From positions 98,810-145,865 of the forward strand of contig PKUV01000165.1 of the NCBI GenBank assembly GCA_003131315.1: a stretch of DNA of 47,056 nt, in the 5' to 3' direction. The translations under genes were made by a program, and so were the position numbers. The stretch comes from Acidobacteriaceae bacterium. GTDB lineage: Bacteria; Acidobacteriota; Terriglobia; Terriglobales; Acidobacteriaceae. The notes beneath the pieces are model-generated. The model did not search any database. It was not told the DNA's origin and saw only the letters and a program-made list of their open reading frames with translations. The stretch's first letter is position 1. The number at the start of each line of letters is the position of its first letter. Positions 24,036 to 34,377 of the stretch are shown here, piece by piece.

Positions 24036-24060
24036 GAATGCCGATAGCTGACGGCTCCCT
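24026..24060. repeat. Heptad repeat array
   Basis: Five phase-locked 7-mers: GCTGACG, GCTGAAT, GCCGATA, GCTGACG, GCTCCCT. It overlaps the right arm of the terminator and runs into the stop codon of the neighbouring gene. Confidence 0.75.
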
Positions 24061-25087
24061 AGAATCCCGCCACCCCAGCACTCGGGTGTCCACCGCGCAG
24101 CATGACCCGCACGCCGCGTTGGGTATTCACGCGAGTGGTTGTACTCCAGTCCACTTCATCCGTGCTGATCACGCCGTTCCCGCCACTGGCCAGTTCGTAG
24201 CTGATACGGCCGTCCTGATAGATGTAATTGCCCACCGCCAGAACCATACCCGTCTTCAGCACAAACACCGGCACTCCCGGCGCCGTCCCGGAGAAGCGCG
24301 CATCCGTCCCGCCACCGCGCACTGCCGCGTCCTTGGCAATGTAGCTGGCGTAGGTGACCTGCGGAATTTCCTCAGCCATCGGCTGTTCGCTAGCCGTGGG
24401 TGTGACCTGGCGCACCGCTAGCTGAGGAATGGCATTGTCCCCTGGAGTGTAGGCCGAACCGCGGTAATAGGACTCATCCTGCGGGCGCGGACCGCCAAAG
24501 AAATGCCAGTCCGGACCGTTGGTTGCCGAGACCTGCGGGATCTGCACATCATCCATCAGGCGCAGCGTTAGCATGCTCTCACCCTTGAGCGTGGGACGCG
24601 GACCGCGCGCGGGCAGCATGATCACCTTCCACGGCCACAGCGGCGGCAGCATCCATTCGACGATGTCGCGCTTGGCGTGCCCTTTGCCCCGGATGTCGCC
24701 ATCCTTATTGACCTTGTAGCCGCGCGTCGCGATCACCTTCGCATCCAAAGGCATATCGCCGTTGGGCAATCCGATGCGATCGAACCGCAGCTTCATGTTG
24801 CCCTTGCCCCAGAAATGTCCTGGGTCCTGAGCCGATTCCAGATGTCCCACGAGGTAGCTTCCGCGCGGAAACGCCTGCTGGCCGAATGACGTCACCGAGT
24901 GCAGATGACAGAGCACGGGATCTCCGACCGCGACGGTCGAAGAAGAAAAGTTCGGTTCATTCATGGTGCACTGCAGAAGGGTACCGGCAGGCAGGACCAT
25001 CTCCCGCGCACTGGCACTCAGAGTCAGACTTAGAATGGTTAAGGCTAGAAGGGACACTGCTAGGACTGCATACGAGCTGGACTTCAT
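24059..25087 (-). CDS. Secreted protein of unknown function
   Basis: A 342-residue exported protein with a clear signal peptide (YAVLAVSLLALTILSLTLSA). The mature start, LPAGTLLQCTMNEPNF with VGDPVLC and later FPRGSYLVGHL, resembles the beta-rich LPAGT...P-G-G pattern of TrbI/VirB10-like or envelope-stress proteins, but the resemblance is too short to name it. A PARGPRPTLKGESMLTLRLM segment and an Ala/Thr-rich second half complete it. No enzyme motif seen. It stands alone and has its own terminator. Confidence 0.7.
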   Translation of the reverse strand: MKSSSYAVLAVSLLALTILSLTLSASAREMVLPAGTLLQCTMNEPNFSSSTVAVGDPVLCHLHSVTSFGQQAFPRGSYLVGHLESAQDPGHFWGKGNMKLRFDRIGLPNGDMPLDAKVIATRGYKVNKDGDIRGKGHAKRDIVEWMLPPLWPWKVIMLPARGPRPTLKGESMLTLRLMDDVQIPQVSATNGPDWHFFGGPRPQDESYYRGSAYTPGDNAIPQLAVRQVTPTASEQPMAEEIPQVTYASYIAKDAAVRGGGTDARFSGTAPGVPVFVLKTGMVLAVGNYIYQDGRISYELASGGNGVISTDEVDWSTTTRVNTQRGVRVMLRGGHPSAGVAGF

Positions 25088-25593
25088 GACGTCACCTCGG
25101 TCTCACGCCCCTGGAATTATTGGTACGTATTCCCAAGCTACCGCGTTGAGCCAGCCCCGATTGAATGAAGTTAAACACAAGTCGATCTCTGCGGTCAATC
25201 GGCCGATTGGAATCAAAGTGTGGTTTTCTTGCAACTGACGGCTCGCCGTGTGCCAGAGTCACTCACTGCCGCGTCCAGCATCTTGCAGTATGTTTACTAT
25301 ATAGTTAATACGCGCTGGTGTTGAGAAAAAATATGTACCCGATCTTTTGGAATCATAGACTTAGACAAAAATTCCCGCAAAATCTTTGAGTTTAAAGGAC
25401 TTATATGCAAAATATTTCGGAATAAGGACTTAGCTTGTCAAAGAGCGCTGAAAATGGGTTTGGGGCAGCTTCGAGGGCCGTCTTGGGAGACGGTTGCACC
25501 TCGGCCCTGCCCCATCAGGGGATCATTGTCGCACCGGTGCGGGTTGGGAGTCTGTGATGACGGACACCGTCCGGTTGTGATGAAAAAAGTAGA
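25088..25593. other. AT-rich region upstream of the ATPase/PIN island
   Basis: No gene is recognised. The region around 25280-25440 is clearly more AT-rich than its surroundings and carries a diverged AAAGGACTTA element (25355-25436). This composition break marks the left edge of the accessory island. Confidence 0.65.
25355..25436 (+). repeat. AAAGGACTTA element, diverged copy
   Basis: Three roughly 28-33-nt units ending in ATAGACTTAG, AAAGGACTTA and AAGGACTTAG, separated by AAAATCTTTGAG- and AAAATATTTC-like A/T stretches. It shares its core with the two 73-nt repeats at 19502-19714. Confidence 0.6.
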
Positions 25594-25818
25594 GTGGCGC
25601 GGATACGACCTCATCAGCGAACGAATTGGCCGGCTCTCAACCTCGACCATTACGTTCCCAGCTTGCTTCGGCGCATCTATGGCACCAAAAGATGGATGGC
25701 GGAAATAGGGCGCAGCGGAGGCTCAGCGAAAAGCGTTGCCAAGGAGAGGGCGGCTCGGGTGAATGGATTGAAAGGCGGTCGGCCCAGGCGGAAAGAACTT
25801 GCAGAAGTGGGCGATTAA
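25594..25818 (+). CDS. Small basic protein ending in a GGRPR tail, possibly a remnant
   Basis: The frame gives 74 residues from a GTG, or 40 from the ATG at 25696 (MAEIGRSGGSAKSVAKERAA, then RVNGLKGGRPRRKELAEVGD). The Ala/Lys/Arg-rich helix ending in KGGRPRRKE is a pattern known from many tiny uncharacterised bacterial and phage DNA-binding-like proteins. The N-terminal part looks less natural, so the shorter form or a decayed gene is possible. It lies about 120 bp before the ATPase gene on the same strand and may be part of that unit. Confidence 0.4.
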   Translation: MARIRPHQRTNWPALNLDHYVPSLLRRIYGTKRWMAEIGRSGGSAKSVAKERAARVNGLKGGRPRRKELAEVGD

Positions 25819-25936
25819 CCGCATCACCACCAAAACAACGGCCTTCAATTGAATAAGCCCTCGCCGTCCAATAGAATCTGTTTGCGCATTGCCGCGCGGA
25901 ATCGTGAACGGCTAGCGAGAGGGTGTGGGGGTAGAC

Positions 25937-27199
25937 ATGGAAGTACATCTTGAAAACGTGCGCAGCTTTTGCGACGGGCATGATATCCCGTTGGAGCCCC
26001 TAACTCTTCTCGTGGGCGAGAACAGCACGGGTAAATCAACTTTTTTGGCGATGTTGTCTCATCTCTCGCGGCCTGAGTTTGATTCCCTGCGCCCGTCCTT
26101 CAATATTCCTCCGTTCGACCTTGGCACATACGATACCATTGCCACCTTTAAGGGAGGGCGCTACGGGCGTGCAGATTCTTTCTCGGTTGGTTTTACCGAG
26201 GATGTGAGAGGGGAGGATGGGCCAAGAAAGATGGTTGCCAAATACATCAACTACAAGGGGCAGCCCCAGCTTCAACAATATACCGCTTCGATGCCATCGG
26301 GGAGCATTTCTTTGGACATGAGGAGTGGGGCGACCGCCGCGCAAGGCATCATTCAGTTTGCCGGTTCCAAGCCCAGGGAATTTCCCTTGAATCCCAGGGC
26401 CGTGGAGGAGGGAGTGCCGGTCTCTTTCCTTCTGAGGCTCTCGCTTAGCGAAAGACCCGAGCTTGAGGCCCAGAAGATGTTCCAGCTTTTTCGGATACTC
26501 ACGCAGAGTGCCACTATCCCGGCGCTGGCGCTCGCACCCATACGGACCAAGCCCCGTCGAACTTACGATGAGTTTAGCGACGAGTTCAAGCCCGAGGGTG
26601 ATCACATTCCGGTGATGCTGGCACGGATATGGCAGGAAGAGAAAGAGCCACAGAAGGCGCGCTTATTCGAGGCCCTCAACGCATTCGGGAAGAGTTCGTC
26701 GCTCTTCAAGCACATTGGCGTGAGGCGCTTGGGGAAAAGCCCCACCGACCCTTTTCAGATACTTGTGACGACAGCCGGACCGCCCGCGAATCTACCCGAT
26801 GTCGGCTATGGCGTCAGCCAAGCGTTACCGCTTGTGGTCCAGAGCGTTATGGCGAGCGAACGAAGAAGATTGCTCATCCAACAACCGGAGGTACACCTTC
26901 ACCCTCGTGGTCAGGCCGAGCTGGGGTCGTTCTTCGCTCGACTCGTCGCCAGGGGACAAAAGGAATTTGTAATCGAGACTCACAGTGACTACCTTCTGGA
27001 TCGTATCCGTGTTGAGGTCGCACGAGGCACCGTTTCCGGAGCGGACGTGCTGATATTGTTCTTCGAAAAGGATGGGCTGGAGACATATATCCACAAAATC
27101 CGTCTTGACAGCGCTGGCAACGTATTGGGCGCGCCTAGCTCTTATCGTAGTTTTTTCCTTCAAGAAGAAGCGAGCCTCTTTAGCAGGGTTGGCGACTGA
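25937..27199 (+). CDS. OLD/AAA_15-21-type ATPase with DUF3696-like C-terminus
   Basis: A 420-residue ATPase of the SMC/OLD-like group. Walker A is GENSTGKST (residues 27-35) after MEVHLENVRSF. The signature-like segment DVGYGVSQALPLV and Walker B LLIQQPEVHLHPRGQAE are followed by the switch histidine in ETHSDYLLDRIR. The C-terminus (VLILFFEKDGLETYIHKIRL and DSAGNVLGAP) resembles DUF3696. No TOPRIM domain is fused. ATPases of this group act as sensors or motors in defence pairs such as Septu and PARIS. Its stop TGA overlaps the next gene's ATG (TGATG), so the two are translated together. The ATG at 25937 begins the conserved N-terminus; a GTG 12 nt earlier is less likely. Confidence 0.85.
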   Translation: MEVHLENVRSFCDGHDIPLEPLTLLVGENSTGKSTFLAMLSHLSRPEFDSLRPSFNIPPFDLGTYDTIATFKGGRYGRADSFSVGFTEDVRGEDGPRKMVAKYINYKGQPQLQQYTASMPSGSISLDMRSGATAAQGIIQFAGSKPREFPLNPRAVEEGVPVSFLLRLSLSERPELEAQKMFQLFRILTQSATIPALALAPIRTKPRRTYDEFSDEFKPEGDHIPVMLARIWQEEKEPQKARLFEALNAFGKSSSLFKHIGVRRLGKSPTDPFQILVTTAGPPANLPDVGYGVSQALPLVVQSVMASERRRLLIQQPEVHLHPRGQAELGSFFARLVARGQKEFVIETHSDYLLDRIRVEVARGTVSGADVLILFFEKDGLETYIHKIRLDSAGNVLGAPSSYRSFFLQEEASLFSRVGD

Positions 27200-27648
27200 T
27201 GTGCTTGATCATCGATGTAAACGTAGTCCATAAATTTTTCCCAGAGCCGTCGGAAGACTTTAAGCCAATCCACAAGGCGATTGACGAGGGACGCGCAAAG
27301 CTCGTGTACGGCGGCGAATTGACCCGCGAATATCGGAAAACAGCTGCCTTCCGTCGCTTTCTGTTCCGTCTAGATCAGCAGGGCAAAGCTAGACAGGTAG
27401 CCGACTCGAAGGTCGATGCTGAAACCAAGAGGCTATCTGAGGGTAGTTTCTGCGTCTCAGACGATCCGCACATCATAGCTCTTGCCCGCGTTGGAGCGGT
27501 ACGGTTGCTTTGCAGCGAAGATGAGGCTCTTGCCACCGACTTCACGAATCAGGCCCTGTTAGGCAAGCCCCGAGGAAGTGTTTATAAACGGGCTGAGCAC
27601 GCACACCTGCTTCACAAGCATTGCAGCAATCTAGCGGCAAGTCGGTAG
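27199..27648 (+). CDS. PIN-domain nuclease-like protein, partner of the ATPase
   Basis: A 149-residue protein with PIN-fold landmarks: an N-terminal CLIIDVNVV strand with the first acidic residue Asp6, a middle GELTREY acidic residue, and the pair SDDPHIIALARVGAVRLLCS with EDEALATDF, which matches the family's D-x2-I-x-A-A then (T/S)-x-D layout. PIN domains are usually RNases. It overlaps the ATPase by one base and nothing follows it in the same direction, so this is a two-gene unit with a nuclease effector. The usual VapB-type antitoxin is absent, so the ATPase may restrain or trigger it (inference). Confidence 0.78.
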   Translation: MCLIIDVNVVHKFFPEPSEDFKPIHKAIDEGRAKLVYGGELTREYRKTAAFRRFLFRLDQQGKARQVADSKVDAETKRLSEGSFCVSDDPHIIALARVGAVRLLCSEDEALATDFTNQALLGKPRGSVYKRAEHAHLLHKHCSNLAASR

Positions 27649-27668
27649 CGGCTGTCCCTACGCAGTCT

Positions 27669-27857
27669 TGGACGGGCGAGGGCGCCCGTCCCCACACAAG
27701 CACGAGCAAAAACAAAAGCCGCCAGCTTTCGCTGACGGCTGAAATCGCTGCCGAGCTTCGCTCGGCTTGGGCGGGCGAGGCGCCCGTCCCCACACAAGCA
27801 AAAACAAAAGCCGCCAGTTTTCACTGACGGCTGATGGCTGAATGCCGATGGCTGAGC
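27669..27857. repeat. Tandem composite repeat: GACGGGC hairpin, terminator-like stem and heptads
   Basis: Two copies of one composite unit stand in tandem: a GACGGGCGAG(GGC)GCCCGTC hairpin with CCCACACAAGC, A-rich AAAAACAAAA, and the AGCCGCCAG(C/T)-tttc-(G/A)CTGACGGCT stem (27717-27740 and 27809-27832). The second copy runs into heptads ACTGACG, GCTGATG, GCTGAAT, GCCGATG, GCTGAGC (27823-27857), ending beside the clpC stop. The same composite occurs at 23979-24060. Confidence 0.85.
27803..27832 (-). terminator. Probable clpC terminator
   Basis: On the minus strand AGCCGTCAGT-GAAA-ACTGGCGGCT is followed by TTTTGTTTTTG. It lies about 27 nt past the clpC stop. It is built from the composite repeat. 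Confidence 0.65.
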
Positions 27858-27858
27858 T

Positions 27859-30306
<2,448 letters not shown>

Positions 30307-30502
30307 ATACCAATTCCCCCCGACTTCCTGCGGAACGCCCCGCCCTCCGCCAAACCCCTGACCCTAACCCTTAATTATGCATTTATATCGCCTAATCTCC
30401 CAAGCGATATCGTCTCGTAGTAACCCGTACAGTCTTACCTTCGGGTACTCCGATTTTTCAACCTTAGTTCTTCAACCCTGGCTTTTGTGATCCTGCCCTT
30501 CC

Positions 30503-31207
30503 TCACGCCGGAAGCGACTCGGGCGCTACCTCTTCCATTTTGCCCCGATCCAACCGTAAAACGCGATGGCACCGACGTGCAAACGCCAAGTTGTGGGTGG
30601 CGATTACAGAGGTCAGCTGGTGCTCCCGGTGCAACCGCGCGACCAGTTCAAAAACCAATTCCCCGGTGCGCCCGTCGAGATCGCCGGTAGGCTCATCGGC
30701 CAGCAAGACTTGCGGCTGGGTGATGAGCGCCCGTGCCAGCGCCAGCCGTTGCTGCTCGCCGCCCGAAAGCTCGCCCGAACGATGATGCCCGCGCGACTCC
30801 AGTCCCACCTCGCGTAGCCACCGCGAAGCTTCCTGTTCTGCTGTAGATAGGGCTTGCCCGCGCGTCAGCAGGGGCATAGCGACATTCTCCAAAGCGGTGA
30901 ATTCCGGCAGCAGGTAATGGAACTGCCATACGTAGCCGATTTCGCGGTTACGAAACTCGGCGGCGGCGTCCTCGGAAAGCGCATTCACGTGGGAGTTCGC
31001 GCAGTATACGGCACCGGCGGAGGGACGATCAAGCGCCGCCAGGATGTGCAACAAGGTACTTTTCCCCGCACCCGATTGCCCTACGATGGCCAGCATCGTT
31101 CCCTTTGTGACCTGGAAAGACAGATTCTCAAAGAGCACAAGCTCGGCTTCGCCTGAGCGAAACACCTTACTTAAACCTTCGACCCTCAGCAGAGGATCTT
31201 CAGTCAT
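30503..31207 (-). CDS. lolD: Lipoprotein-releasing ABC transporter ATPase LolD
   Basis: A 234-residue ABC ATPase. Walker A GQSGAGKST, Q-loop region in IGYVWQFHYLLPEFTALENV, signature LSGGEQQRLALARAL, Walker B VLLADEPTGDLD and switch His in ATHNLAFA are all present. With the LolC/E-type permease encoded just upstream, it would drive release of lipoproteins from the inner membrane. The ATG at 31207 was chosen over one at 31237 because it starts the LolD-like MTEDPLLRVEGLSK. A 247-bp gap separates it from the permease gene, which is wide for one operon. Confidence 0.92.
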   Translation of the reverse strand: MTEDPLLRVEGLSKVFRSGEAELVLFENLSFQVTKGTMLAIVGQSGAGKSTLLHILAALDRPSAGAVYCANSHVNALSEDAAAEFRNREIGYVWQFHYLLPEFTALENVAMPLLTRGQALSTAEQEASRWLREVGLESRGHHRSGELSGGEQQRLALARALITQPQVLLADEPTGDLDGRTGELVFELVARLHREHQLTSVIATHNLAFARRCHRVLRLDRGKMEEVAPESLPA

Positions 31208-31454
31208 TGGATGCAAACTCCCCCTCCTAAGTACCAAGGTCGCCGGTCACCTCCCACTGCAACGCAGCGGAAACGGCCCCTAATCCATTAGACCACGAGG
31301 AGGAACACAACGTTCCCGCGATTCCGCTTGCGGGAACGAGGTATGCGAAAGACTGTATACCTCCGGAAAACAAATGCAATGTGACCGTAGTCACAGATGG
31401 GAGCACGGACCCTGCCGGCTTCGCTCCTCGGTAAAACCATTCATCAGCCGATCC

Positions 31455-32798
31455 CTACTCGTACCTCAACGCCTCCGCCGGCAAAATCCGCGCCGCTGAC
31501 CACGACGGATAAATCGTTGCCACAAACGAAATCCCGATGGAAACGAGCGTCACGATGACTCCATCCATCAGCCGCGGCGCGAACGGTACATAGTCAATCG
31601 AATAGACCTCGGGCGAGAGCGAAATAAAGTGGTAGTGTCCGCCCGCCCACGAGATCGCGTACCCGAGCACCAGCCCGATCGCCGTCCCAATCACGCCAAT
31701 CAGCACGCCCTGCGCGATGAACACGCGCCGGATCTGCGCCTTCTTCGTCCCCAGGGACATGAGCACCGCAATATCTTTCGTCTTCTCCATGACCATCATG
31801 ATCAGCGAGATCAAAATGTTCAGCGCCGCTACGAACACGATCAGCCCGATGGTGATGAAGGTCACCACGCGCTCCAGACGCAGGGCGCGGAACAGAGGCT
31901 TGTTCTGTTCCATCCAACTGGTGGCCATGAAGCCGTGTCCGGCGGCTTGTTCGAGCGCGCGCGCCACGTCGCCAGCCAGGTAGATATCGTCGAGCTTGAA
32001 TTGGATGACCGAGATCACGTCGCCCAACCCAAACAACTGCTGCGCGTCAGCCAGCCGGATGAACGCCCAGGAAGAGTCGTAGTCGAAAAAACCGGAGTTG
32101 AAGATTCCGGCGACGTGAAAGCGAATGTACTTCGGCACCATTCCGAACGGAGTCAGCTCGCCCTGCGGAGAAGTCACCAGCACCACCGACCCCACGGTCG
32201 CGCCAATCTCCTCCGCCAGGTCCTTGCCAAGAATAATCGGAGGCATCGCCGCGACGCGCTGCTGCACCCCAGCAAGGTCGTCGGGCGATTCTGCGTGTGG
32301 AGTGTTTGTGTGGGGACGGGTCTCTGACCCGTCCAAGCCGGGTCGAAGACCCGGCTTTACACCGGCATTGGTCTCCTCCAGCGCCGCCGCCGATCCCAGC
32401 GTCACCGTTTTCAGCAGATCGCTGACCTTCCGCTCATACTGCGGCAGCATCCCCTTCAGCACCGCGCCGCGCGCTCGCGGCCCGCGCGAAATCAGCACCT
32501 GCTCGTAAATCGCCGGAGCCGCCGCCGCCACGTGCGGCTGCTTCGACAACTTCTCGAGCAGCGGACGCCAATCGCGCATGCCGTCACTTTCCATCCGTAG
32601 CAGACTGATGTGCGCCGTCGAACCCAGCAGCCGCGCCTGCAAGTCCTGCCGAAATCCGTTATTGATGGCCAGAGCGACGATCAGCGAAGCCACTCCCGCC
32701 GCCACTCCCAAGATGGAGATACCCGTGATGACGCCGATGAACGCCTGGCGGCGTTTGGCGCGAAGATAGCGAGTTGCTACGAAGAGTTCAAAGCGCAT
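31455..32798 (-). CDS. lolE: Lipoprotein-releasing ABC transporter permease (LolC/LolE family)
   Basis: A 447-residue FtsX-type permease: N-terminal helix after FVATRYLRAKRRQAF, a large periplasmic MacB-like domain, and three C-terminal helices (VVTFITIGLIVFVAALNIL, VLIGVIGTAIGLVLGYAIS, DGVIVTLVSIGISFVATIYP). The ending PSWSAARILPAEALRYE is characteristic. About 25-30 residues in the periplasmic domain (VKPGLRPGLDGSETRPHTNT) are encoded by a dispersed GACGGG repeat that sits in frame and lengthens the protein beyond the usual 400-415. It forms a transporter with LolD. Confidence 0.92.
   Translation of the reverse strand: MRFELFVATRYLRAKRRQAFIGVITGISILGVAAGVASLIVALAINNGFRQDLQARLLGSTAHISLLRMESDGMRDWRPLLEKLSKQPHVAAAAPAIYEQVLISRGPRARGAVLKGMLPQYERKVSDLLKTVTLGSAAALEETNAGVKPGLRPGLDGSETRPHTNTPHAESPDDLAGVQQRVAAMPPIILGKDLAEEIGATVGSVVLVTSPQGELTPFGMVPKYIRFHVAGIFNSGFFDYDSSWAFIRLADAQQLFGLGDVISVIQFKLDDIYLAGDVARALEQAAGHGFMATSWMEQNKPLFRALRLERVVTFITIGLIVFVAALNILISLIMMVMEKTKDIAVLMSLGTKKAQIRRVFIAQGVLIGVIGTAIGLVLGYAISWAGGHYHFISLSPEVYSIDYVPFAPRLMDGVIVTLVSIGISFVATIYPSWSAARILPAEALRYE
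32305..32363. repeat. GACGGG repeat module lying inside lolE
   Basis: GGGGACGGGTCTCTGACCCG then TCCAAGCCGGGTCGAAGACC and CGGC match, inverted, the intergenic modules near 23979-24004 and 38233-38264. Here the module is within the lolE coding frame without a stop codon. Confidence 0.85.
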
Positions 32799-32808
32799 GG
32801 GAGCGGCT

Positions 32809-32829
32809 GTCAGCTATCAGCTTTCAGTT
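32809..32829. repeat. Short heptad array before lolE
   Basis: Three phase-locked 7-mers GTCAGCT, ATCAGCT, TTCAGTT lie in the 39-bp gap between the methyltransferase stop and the lolE start. Confidence 0.6.
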
Positions 32830-32837
32830 ACACCGGA

Positions 32838-33434
32838 TTATAGCTGGCGGCCTTCCCATACTCGCGGCAGAACCGGCGGCACGGATCTGCGATAGGCGCG
32901 GTACGAATCCCCAAACCTCTTCTCCAACTCCGCATCCTCCATCCGGATCATCACCGCTCCCGTGACCACGGCGAACGCCGTCAAGGCCCAGCACACCGCA
33001 AGGCTGGTCCCGGCGCTCCATGCCAGCATCTCGCACAGATGCGCCAGGTACACCGGATGCCGCACCCTTGCTCGGATTCCATCCGTCACCAGCCGTTGAT
33101 CGTGATTCCCGCCGTGAATTTCCGGCAGCCCGCCGAGTTGCTGCGCGCTGAAATTCTTCCCGGACCGCGAATAGACATACAGCCCGCAAATGAACAGCAG
33201 AGCCGCCGCTCCCCACGCCGAGTCTGCTCGATACAGCAGCATGTCTCGCCAAGGCCGAGTGGCCAGCGCGACCACAACCCACATCGCCACCCACACGGGC
33301 AACAGCACCATATAAGGCGAGCGATGCCGCGCGCGCCAGCGCTCGGCAAACGGATGAATCATCAGCCAGAAGGCGGGAATGGTCGAATACGGAACGCAAG
33401 CCAGCCACCCGATAAGTTGTAGCCAGTGCCGCAT
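32838..33434 (-). CDS. Isoprenylcysteine carboxyl methyltransferase-like membrane protein
   Basis: A 198-residue protein with four to five membrane helices and the ICMT/PEMT-like C-terminal signature: GIRARVRHPVYLAHLCEMLA then RMEDAELEKRFGDSYRAYRR and VPPVLPR. These enzymes use S-adenosylmethionine at the membrane; bacterial members have mostly unknown substrates such as lipids. The frame runs 39 bp ahead of lolE on the same strand, so it may share a transcript. The ATG at 33434 fits the first helix. Confidence 0.85.
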   Translation of the reverse strand: MRHWLQLIGWLACVPYSTIPAFWLMIHPFAERWRARHRSPYMVLLPVWVAMWVVVALATRPWRDMLLYRADSAWGAAALLFICGLYVYSRSGKNFSAQQLGGLPEIHGGNHDQRLVTDGIRARVRHPVYLAHLCEMLAWSAGTSLAVCWALTAFAVVTGAVMIRMEDAELEKRFGDSYRAYRRSVPPVLPRVWEGRQL

Positions 33435-33478
33435 GCGCGGATTCTAGCAGGCGAGGACCGAGGCGCTGGCTCAGTTCA

Positions 33479-33527
33479 CTGGCAACTGGGTACTGGGTAC
33501 TGACCACTGACCACTGCTTCCTGCTAT
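33479..33527. repeat. Heptad repeat array
   Basis: Seven phase-locked 7-mers: CTGGCAA, CTGGGTA twice, CTGACCA twice, CTGCTTC, CTGCTAT. They fill the space between the divergent methyltransferase and ZIP genes, ending 11 nt before the ZIP start. Confidence 0.9.
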
Positions 33528-33538
33528 TCTTCTTCCGC

Positions 33539-34270
33539 ATGTCCCCCATCCTGACCAGTGTGCTGCTGGGGCTGACCGCGGCGGGCGCGAACGTCTTCGG
33601 CGGCGCCATCATTGTCCAAAGGAATTGGGAGCGCTCCTACCTCCGCTACTTCGTCGCGCTCGGCGCAGGCTTCATGCTGGCGACGGCGCTGGTCGAGATG
33701 GTGCCCGCCAGCATTCAACTGCGTGGCGCGTATGCCGGATTTCTCATTCTGCTCGGATACCTGCTCGTCCATTTTTTTGAGCACACCGTCACCCCGCATT
33801 TCCACTTTGGAGAAGAAACCCACGCCGACCAGTTCGTGCATTCGCACAAGGGATACTCGGTTCTGATCGGGTTGCTGATTCACACATTTTTCGATGGGAT
33901 CGCGATCGCCTCGGGATTCCTCGTTTCCCCGGCGCTCGGCTGGATCATCTTCGTGGCGGTTTTTCTGCACAAGATTCCGGAAGGATTCACCGTCTCGTCG
34001 GTGATGCTGGCCAGTGGCCGAAGCCGCGCCTTCGCCTGGGGAGCGTCCGCGCAGTTGGGTCTGGCAACCGTGGCCGGAGTGATGACGATGGCAATCTTCC
34101 GCCACGAGGTAAGCTTCGGCCTGCCACTGTCGGCGGGCGTAACGATCTACGTAGCCGCGTCGGATCTGATCCCCGAAGTGAATCAAGAACCCGGCGTGAA
34201 GATGGCGCTACTGGTTTTTGTCGGAGCGGCTTGCATGTTTGTGCTGGACCACTTCTTCCACGTGCATTAA
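33539..34270 (+). CDS. ZIP-family metal transporter
   Basis: A 243-residue membrane protein with about eight helices and both ZIP metal-site motifs: HTFFDGIAIASGF in helix IV and HKIPEGFTVSSVM in helix V. A histidine-containing loop (HTVTPHFHFGEETHADQFVH) probably binds metal between helices III and IV. It imports zinc or another divalent cation into the cytoplasm. No metal regulator or Zur/Fur-type box was recognised upstream; the intergenic space is taken by heptads. Confidence 0.92.
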   Translation: MSPILTSVLLGLTAAGANVFGGAIIVQRNWERSYLRYFVALGAGFMLATALVEMVPASIQLRGAYAGFLILLGYLLVHFFEHTVTPHFHFGEETHADQFVHSHKGYSVLIGLLIHTFFDGIAIASGFLVSPALGWIIFVAVFLHKIPEGFTVSSVMLASGRSRAFAWGASAQLGLATVAGVMTMAIFRHEVSFGLPLSAGVTIYVAASDLIPEVNQEPGVKMALLVFVGAACMFVLDHFFHVH

Positions 34271-34272
34271 GA

Positions 34273-34362
34273 GTACCCAGTACCTAGTACTACCGCCGAG
34301 ACGCCGAGAGCGCCAAGGAAAGCGTTCTTGGTTTTCTCTGCGCCCTCTGCGTCTCGGCGGTA
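34273..34362. repeat. Heptads plus GCCGAGACGC hairpin
   Basis: Three heptads GTACCCA, GTACCTA, GTACTAC (34273-34293) adjoin a long hairpin whose ends are TACCGCCGAGACGC (34291-34304) and its exact complement (34349-34362). The left arm word also forms the last codons of the MarR gene near 12371-12397. It lies between converging ZIP and YchF genes, so it may act as a transcript end. Confidence 0.8.
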
Positions 34363-34377
34363 GAACCGAGAACTGTC

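Noticed and set aside
30307-30502. Small gene or RNA between clpC and lolD
   Set aside because: No coding frame with a ribosome site, no conserved RNA fold recognised; only moderately AT-rich spacer.
31240-31315. tRNA-like stretch on the minus strand (TCCTCGTGGTCTAATGGATT)
   Set aside because: The D-arm-like bases are present, but no T-arm GGTTCRAATCC, no complementary acceptor stem and no CCA-like end follow. At best a fragment.
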